Positions 60,982-64,000 of a DNA stretch of 64,000 nucleotides are shown one piece after another (the first letter of the stretch is position 1; every line of letters begins with the position of its first letter). The notes under the pieces were generated by a model that had not been told where the DNA came from, ran no database searches, and worked only from the letters and a program-made list of their open reading frames with translations. The translations under genes and the position numbers were made by a program. The stretch is taken from NCBI RefSeq assembly GCF_029227915.1, contig NC_079888.1:8105001-8169000 (forward strand), given 5' to 3'. Source of the stretch: Hydractinia symbiolongicarpus (Eukaryota > Cnidaria > Hydrozoa > Anthoathecata > Hydractiniidae).

Positions 60982-61424
60982 TTTGATTTGAGGCTAAAAG
61001 TGGTAAGTAAAAATTGGTTAAGTAAAGCTAGCCGTACCTAACAGCCGCACCTTAGCCATACCTTAGCCGTACTTAAGAAAATTCGTAATTAGCAGCTCTG
61101 TGTAAGACCACTTGCTTCTAAGCTTAAAATTAGTAGTTAATGTATATCAAAGTTAAATTGTCTAACTTTTATTTCGTCTTTTAGGTGAATATCTATGCCG
61201 ATAAAAATGATGCAAAATGGAGCACTCCATCGTCGAGCCCCAGTAACCCCCAGGGAATCCTCAATGATGAAATACCGATAATAATATATCTTACATGTAT
61301 TATAATTTTTATAAAATGATTTTAATACAAATACAAAAGAGATTTTTAAAATTGAATGTATGAAAAACATTAGTAAAGTAAGATTGAACATTATTACGCT
61401 GCGGACAATATTAGAGCTAGCGCT

Positions 61425-61745
61425 AAAAGTGACTACAGCTGGCTAAATTTAAATACGCTTGCCAAAATAAGGTACGGCTAGATAATATTAAGGTACGGCT
61501 GGGTCTGATCATATAAGAAACAATTTCAAATGCTAAAAACGTTCAATAAAAACGAAATTATGTTAGGCACGGCTAGCCAAAATAAGGTACGGCTGGAAAA
61601 TATTAAGGTACGGCTGGGTCCTATCATATAAGAAACAACTTCAAAAGCTAAAATGTTCAATAAAAACAAAATTAAGTTAGGTACGGCTAACCAAAATAAG
61701 GTACGGCTGGACAATATTAAGGTACGGCTGGGACCTATCATATAA
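61425..61745 (-). repeat. 115 bp satellite, left arm, inverted copies
   Basis: About three copies with AAGGTACGGCTGG, CATATAAGAAACAACTTC and AAAACGAAATTA landmarks, reverse complement of the right-arm repeats. Confidence 0.85.
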
Positions 61746-62155
61746 GAAACAACTGTTGTGCAACAGTCAATGATGAAACCTTCGATAAAAGCATCGCCAC
61801 TATCATCAGAAGTCGACAATATCGAAGTAATATGGAGAGAATGTCATTAGCAGCGTCAAGGAAGGAAGCCCTGGCCAAGTTCTTACCCAGTATTTTTTTT
61901 AATTGTTTGGCAATTGGGTTAAGAGTCACACTGACTGACTTTAAACAGAACTGGCCTGTATCTATCCCAGCTACCTCTAAATCACTCTTTACGACCTTTG
62001 ATTTTATCGACATCTTTCTTTTACAGTTGTTAGCGTTTCGATATATTGCATCAAGATCGGATAGATCTGTTACAGATTTGGTCCTAGAAATGGAAACGTT
62101 ACAGAATGTAAGCAATCAATCTGACACTGATAGTGATATTTATTAAAATATAATT
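61738..62155. other. Central region of the fold-back element, uncharacterised open frames
   Basis: Richer in GC than the arms and open on both strands: - strand 62115-61738 (125 codons, NCKRKMSIKSKVVKSDLEVA then KQLKKILGKNLARASFLDAA) and + strand 61832-62146 (104 codons). The - strand frame looks more protein-like (Lys-rich, amphipathic) and runs into the left satellite. I do not recognise either. This may be captured host sequence or the remains of an element protein. Confidence 0.35.
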
Positions 62156-62254
62156 ATATATTATCGTTGTTCGTATTTGTTAAAACATTTTGTTTCTTAG
62201 GTAATATTTTCTATATTTTCAGCTATACAATTTATTTTACTTTAAATAGATGTG

Positions 62255-62950
62255 CAGCCGTACTTTAATTTTGATCAATGGTAGCCGTACCTAACCTAAT
62301 TTCGTTTTTATGGAACATTTGTAGCATTTGAAGATGTTTCTTATACGATAGGACCCAGCCGTACCTTGATATTTTCCAGCCGTACCTTATTTTAGCTAGC
62401 CGTACCTAACTTAATTTCGTTTTTATTGTACATATTTTAGCATTTGAAGATGTTTCTTATACGATAGGACCTAGCCGTACCTTAATATTTTCCAGCCGTA
62501 CCTTATTTTAGCTAGCCGCACCTTATTTTAGCTAGCCGTACCTAACCTAATTTCGTTTTTATGGAACAATTTTAGCAGTTGAAGATGTTTCTTATACGAT
62601 AGGACCTAGCCGTACCTTAACATGGTCCAGCCGTACCTTATTTTAGCTAGCCGTACCTAACCTAATTTCGTTTTTATGGAACATATTTTAGCATTTGAAG
62701 ATGTTTCTTATACGATAGGACCTAGCCGTACCTTAATATTTTCCAGCCGTACCTTATTTTAGTTAGCCGTACCTAACCTAATTTCGTTTTTATGGAACAA
62801 TTTTAGCATTTGAAGATGTTTCTTATACGATAGGACCTAGCCGTACCTTAATATGGTCCAGCCGTACCTTATTTTAGCTAGCCGTACTTAACTTAATTTC
62901 GTTTTTATTGTACATATTTTAGCCGTTAAAGTTGTTTTTTATATGATAGG
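62255..62950 (+). repeat. 115 bp satellite, right arm, six copies
   Basis: The landmark AATTTCGTTTTTA recurs at about 62298, 62413, 62549, 62664, 62780 and 62895. Spacing is 115-116 bp, with one 136 bp unit caused by a 21 bp internal duplication (an extra AGCCGCACCTTATTTTAGCT). Confidence 0.9.
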
Positions 62951-63370
62951 ACCCAACCGTAAAATATATGTTGTCTTATAATTTTCATATTTTTCCTCTC
63001 TTTTCCTTACCTATCCCCTTTATTTTACTTTACTTGATAAGTCGCATTGAAGTTCACCGCTCGTACTAACCACCTTTTTATTGCCAGCCGTACTTAATTT
63101 GTCGATTTGGGAATCACCTTCCCGCGCTCTCCCCCGTTTGGTTTCTATAAGAGCAAGATGTTTCGTTAACATTTTTCGTATTTTGCGGGTTCATTGGCGA
63201 TTGAGAAACAGAAATTCAGGGACACAACAAATTTACCACTACCATTAGCTCAGTTTTTTCCATTAAAATACATTACCTCACCTTAAAAAGAAAAGTGTAG
63301 TTACATACGGCTAAGGTACGGCTTAGGTACGGCTGTTAGGTACGGCTAGCTTTACCTAAGCGTAAAAATT

Positions 63371-64000
63371 CTTCGTATTGTGTGTGACCAAGGTTGGATA
63401 CATTTTGGTTATATACACATATTTTTTTCTATTGTTTGTCCAGTGATGGTCCACCAGTGTTATATAAAAAGCAAATAAAAAAATGTGAACCACAAGGTAT
63501 CAACCGGGACCTCTCTTTTTTCTAAGCAGTAAATTAAACCACTCAGCCAACAACCACTTGCACTGACATACTACATGTCAACTTTTGTTTGTGAGTGATA
63601 AAAAGTGATAATTCCAGAGCCTTAACCAGTAAGCTGTATTCATAAAATTATTTCTTTTTGACATTATTAAGATTGAGACTTGGTCATTTAAAGGCAGATT
63701 TATTCCAACTATTGCTGCATTCCAGCATGACATGATGGTCATTTTTCTCCACATACGGCATGGAGCTTGAAAATTAAATACTAAGCATATCAGGTCAGCC
63801 TTACTAAAAAAAACTTCCTGTCTAAAAACAAAACATATTTTACGGTAACTTCGTCCAAGACTATGTATTTTACGAGCGTGCGCTTTTAGCAAGCGAAACA
63901 TTTATTGTACAAAGTATAATGGCGGCTATTGGGTGACACCACACCACACAGGAAAAAATCGAATTCACGAACAATTAACATAACTTTTTCACCTATGTCT
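63371..64000. other. Window end, possible partial gene on - strand
   Basis: A - strand ATG at 63901-63899 starts a basic stretch (MFRLLKAHARKIHSLGRSY) ending at a possible GTAAAA donor after 63844. It resembles a mitochondrial presequence but no downstream exon could be confirmed. Confidence 0.25.

Larger units (their letters stand above)
61016..63361. mobile_element. Fold-back transposon with 9 bp target duplication
   Basis: Direct 9 bp repeats GTAAAAATT at 61007-61015 and 63362-63370 flank inverted ends (left GGTTAAGTAAAGCTAGCCG, right complement GCTTAGGTAAAGCTAGCCG, continuing for about 50 bp as GCCGTACC-rich sequence). Inside, three 115 bp repeat copies on the left and about six in opposite orientation on the right surround a central unique region. 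A 9 bp duplication and G-starting long inverted ends fit Mutator-like or fold-back elements. No transposase was recognised. Confidence 0.75.

Noticed and set aside
63578-63901. Minus-strand frame with PCRMWRKMTIMSCW, vaguely like a CHCH-type mitochondrial ribosomal protein
   Set aside because: Cysteine spacing does not fit CX9C, the second cysteine pair is missing, and the intron boundaries are weak.
1-64000. CRISPR arrays, bacterial operons or phage genes
   Set aside because: None seen; introns, Pol III genes and eukaryotic transposons show nuclear metazoan DNA.

Overview
The window is AT-rich nuclear DNA from a metazoan. Evidence: spliced protein genes with GT-AG introns, Pol III tRNA genes, a full-length NOP10 gene, and remnants of BEL/Pao, piggyBac, hAT and pogo-type elements. 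A cnidarian (perhaps hydrozoan) source is my guess from overall character; nothing here proves it.

Region 1 (1-27121, resuming 33088-33508) is a tandem array of about 43 units built from three tRNA genes: a tRNA-Lys-like gene on the + strand, then a closely spaced tRNA-Ser(GCT)/tRNA-Gln(TTG) pair on the - strand. Units measure about 622-625 bp, about 767-770 bp when a ~146 bp flank segment is duplicated, or 550 bp when shortened. Higher-order duplications of 1390 and 2017 bp are visible. Most tRNA copies are mutated, and the Lys-like slot carries four anticodons (CTT, GTT, CCT, GGT). All long open frames here are read-through of antisense tRNA sequence, not proteins.

Region 2 (27122-33087) is a decayed BEL/Pao retrotransposon that splits one Lys-like tRNA of the array.

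Region 3 (36158-53594) holds the most interesting genes: two paralogous, convergently transcribed, multi-exon genes for type I membrane proteins. I reconstructed both from splice sites and reading phase: a + strand gene of 432 aa (9 coding exons, 36158-40792) and a - strand gene of 498 aa (9 coding exons, 53594-43459). They share a signal peptide, a 14-cysteine ectodomain I do not recognise, a juxtamembrane stalk, one transmembrane helix, and tyrosine-rich tails. The ectodomains are conserved. The stalks and tails are very different: one tail has an ITIM-like motif and YENF, the other has YxxP, YxxM, NPxY and an SH3 ligand. This looks like a paired-receptor locus. The intergenic space holds a 30 bp minisatellite, and introns hold two related MITEs, a pogo/Tigger-like element and a piggyBac remnant.

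Region 4 (54-64 kb) contains NOP10 (- strand), a 1.1 kb hAT derivative with perfect 17 bp inverted ends that keeps only the transposase C-terminus, a ~54 bp minisatellite, and a 2.3 kb fold-back transposon with a 9 bp target duplication whose arms are built from a 115 bp 'GCCGTACC' satellite around a short uncharacterised open frame.
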